From: an uncultured Acetatifactor sp.
GTDB lineage: Bacteria > Bacillota > Clostridia > Lachnospirales > Lachnospiraceae
Assembly: GCA_934394665.1 (NCBI GenBank)
Contig: CAKRRS010000111.1
Location: 1-6,182, forward strand
Length of the DNA stretch: 6,182 nt
Direction of reading: 5' to 3'
In this document: positions 5,972-6,182 of the stretch, in pieces
How positions within the stretch are numbered: the stretch's first letter is position 1
Layout of the letters: each line of letters opens with the position of its first letter
Program-made: the position numbers and the translations under genes
Notes under the pieces: model-generated
Databases searched by the model: none
Seen by the model: only the letters and a program-made list of their open reading frames with translations
Told to the model about the DNA's origin: nothing

Positions 5972-6182
5972 CAGATTACAGAATTTTCCAGTTAGGATCT
6001 GGTTTGTTAACTTGAAAGTTAGTTAATGATCATTGGCTAACCGGACGAACTCCCGGAACGGACAGAATGCCTTCTGGTAGCTGTAACGTCTCCGAGTGTG
6101 AATTCCCTAAAGAAGTGGATATCATATATGGTAGAGGGACGGGTCGCCTACACGCGCCATCCATGTGTGCAAAAGGTCTTGC
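5972..6182. other. Unidentified right-edge region, possibly structured RNA
   Basis: No recognised gene lies upstream of the hydrolase promoter. From about 6018 the base composition becomes richer in GC and in short inverted repeats: the 24-bp palindrome, a CCGG/CCGG pair (6041-6056), a CAGAA/TTCTG hairpin (6065-6078), nested ATGG/CCAT and GTAG/CTAC pairings (about 6127-6163), and a GCAA/TTGC pair at the very edge. Frames are open on both strands to the window end (plus from 6041, minus from about 6034), but neither encodes a domain I recognise and their codons are unlike those of the neighbouring genes. A structured non-coding RNA or intron edge is possible; I cannot name a family. Confidence 0.35.
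6018..6041. repeat. Near-perfect 24-bp palindrome
   Basis: Arms GTTAGTTAATGA and TCATTGGCTAAC are inverted around a central GATC. Twenty of 24 positions are symmetric, and the other two pairs become G-U wobbles if the plus strand is transcribed, giving a ten-pair hairpin with a four-base loop. On the minus strand the same positions are C/A mismatches. It could be an operator upstream of the hydrolase promoter or a stem of a plus-strand RNA. Confidence 0.6.

Noticed and set aside
5990..6182. A c-di-AMP (ydaO-type) riboswitch for the wall hydrolase
   Set aside because: These riboswitches often precede NlpC/P60 genes, and minus-strand pieces near 6036-6056 (GAGTTCGTC, GGTTAGCC) vaguely recall the conserved 3' part. 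The conserved core motifs are not present in order, no terminator follows, and a consensus promoter lies between this block and the gene.
6128..6182. Start of a plus-strand protein gene at the ATG at 6128
   Set aside because: No ribosome binding site at proper spacing, only 18 codons visible, no recognised motif, and the frame is equally open upstream of the ATG.

Overview
The window looks like chromosomal sequence from a Gram-positive Clostridia member, most likely a Lachnospiraceae-type gut anaerobe. This rests on strong AGGAGG ribosome binding sites, sigma-A-type promoters close to TTGACA/TATAAT, the rpsO-pnp gene order, a secreted SH3-NlpC/P60 wall hydrolase, and a soluble LacI-like/GGDEF protein of a kind common in that family. 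The taxonomic call is inference from gene style and codon use, not from a marker search.

All four recognisable genes lie on the minus strand, so transcription runs from high to low coordinates. In that order: (a) 5972-6182 is an unidentified block with a near-perfect 24-bp palindrome; (b) 4825-5883 is a secreted peptidoglycan endopeptidase with two SH3 domains, a perfect-consensus promoter (5943-5971) and an 11-bp-period direct repeat matching the WalR/PhoP box (5904-5931); (c) 4568-4824 is intergenic, holding a 10-bp inverted repeat around a structured loop (terminator candidate) and a weak promoter candidate; (d) 2645-4567 is a cytoplasmic diguanylate cyclase with an N-terminal sugar-binding-protein-like sensor domain; (e) 2525-2644 holds a strong promoter and an 80-nt leader for rpsO; (f) 2258-2524 is rpsO (ribosomal protein S15); (g) 1968-2257 holds a terminator-like or RNase III-like hairpin and a long pnp leader; (h) 1-1967 is pnp (polynucleotide phosphorylase), cut off by the window edge within its S1 domain.

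The rpsO-pnp pair is a conserved translation/RNA-decay unit. The hairpin between the two genes probably sets how much rpsO transcription reaches pnp and may be where pnp is autoregulated. The two genes upstream are accessory: one remodels the cell wall and carries a putative two-component-system operator, and the other probably makes c-di-GMP in response to an unknown small molecule. I see no mobile element, CRISPR array, tRNA or rRNA. The most interesting signals are the WalR-type box on the wall hydrolase, the LacI-like cyclase lacking both an HTH and the usual inhibitory site, the structured rpsO-pnp spacer, and the unexplained block at the right edge.
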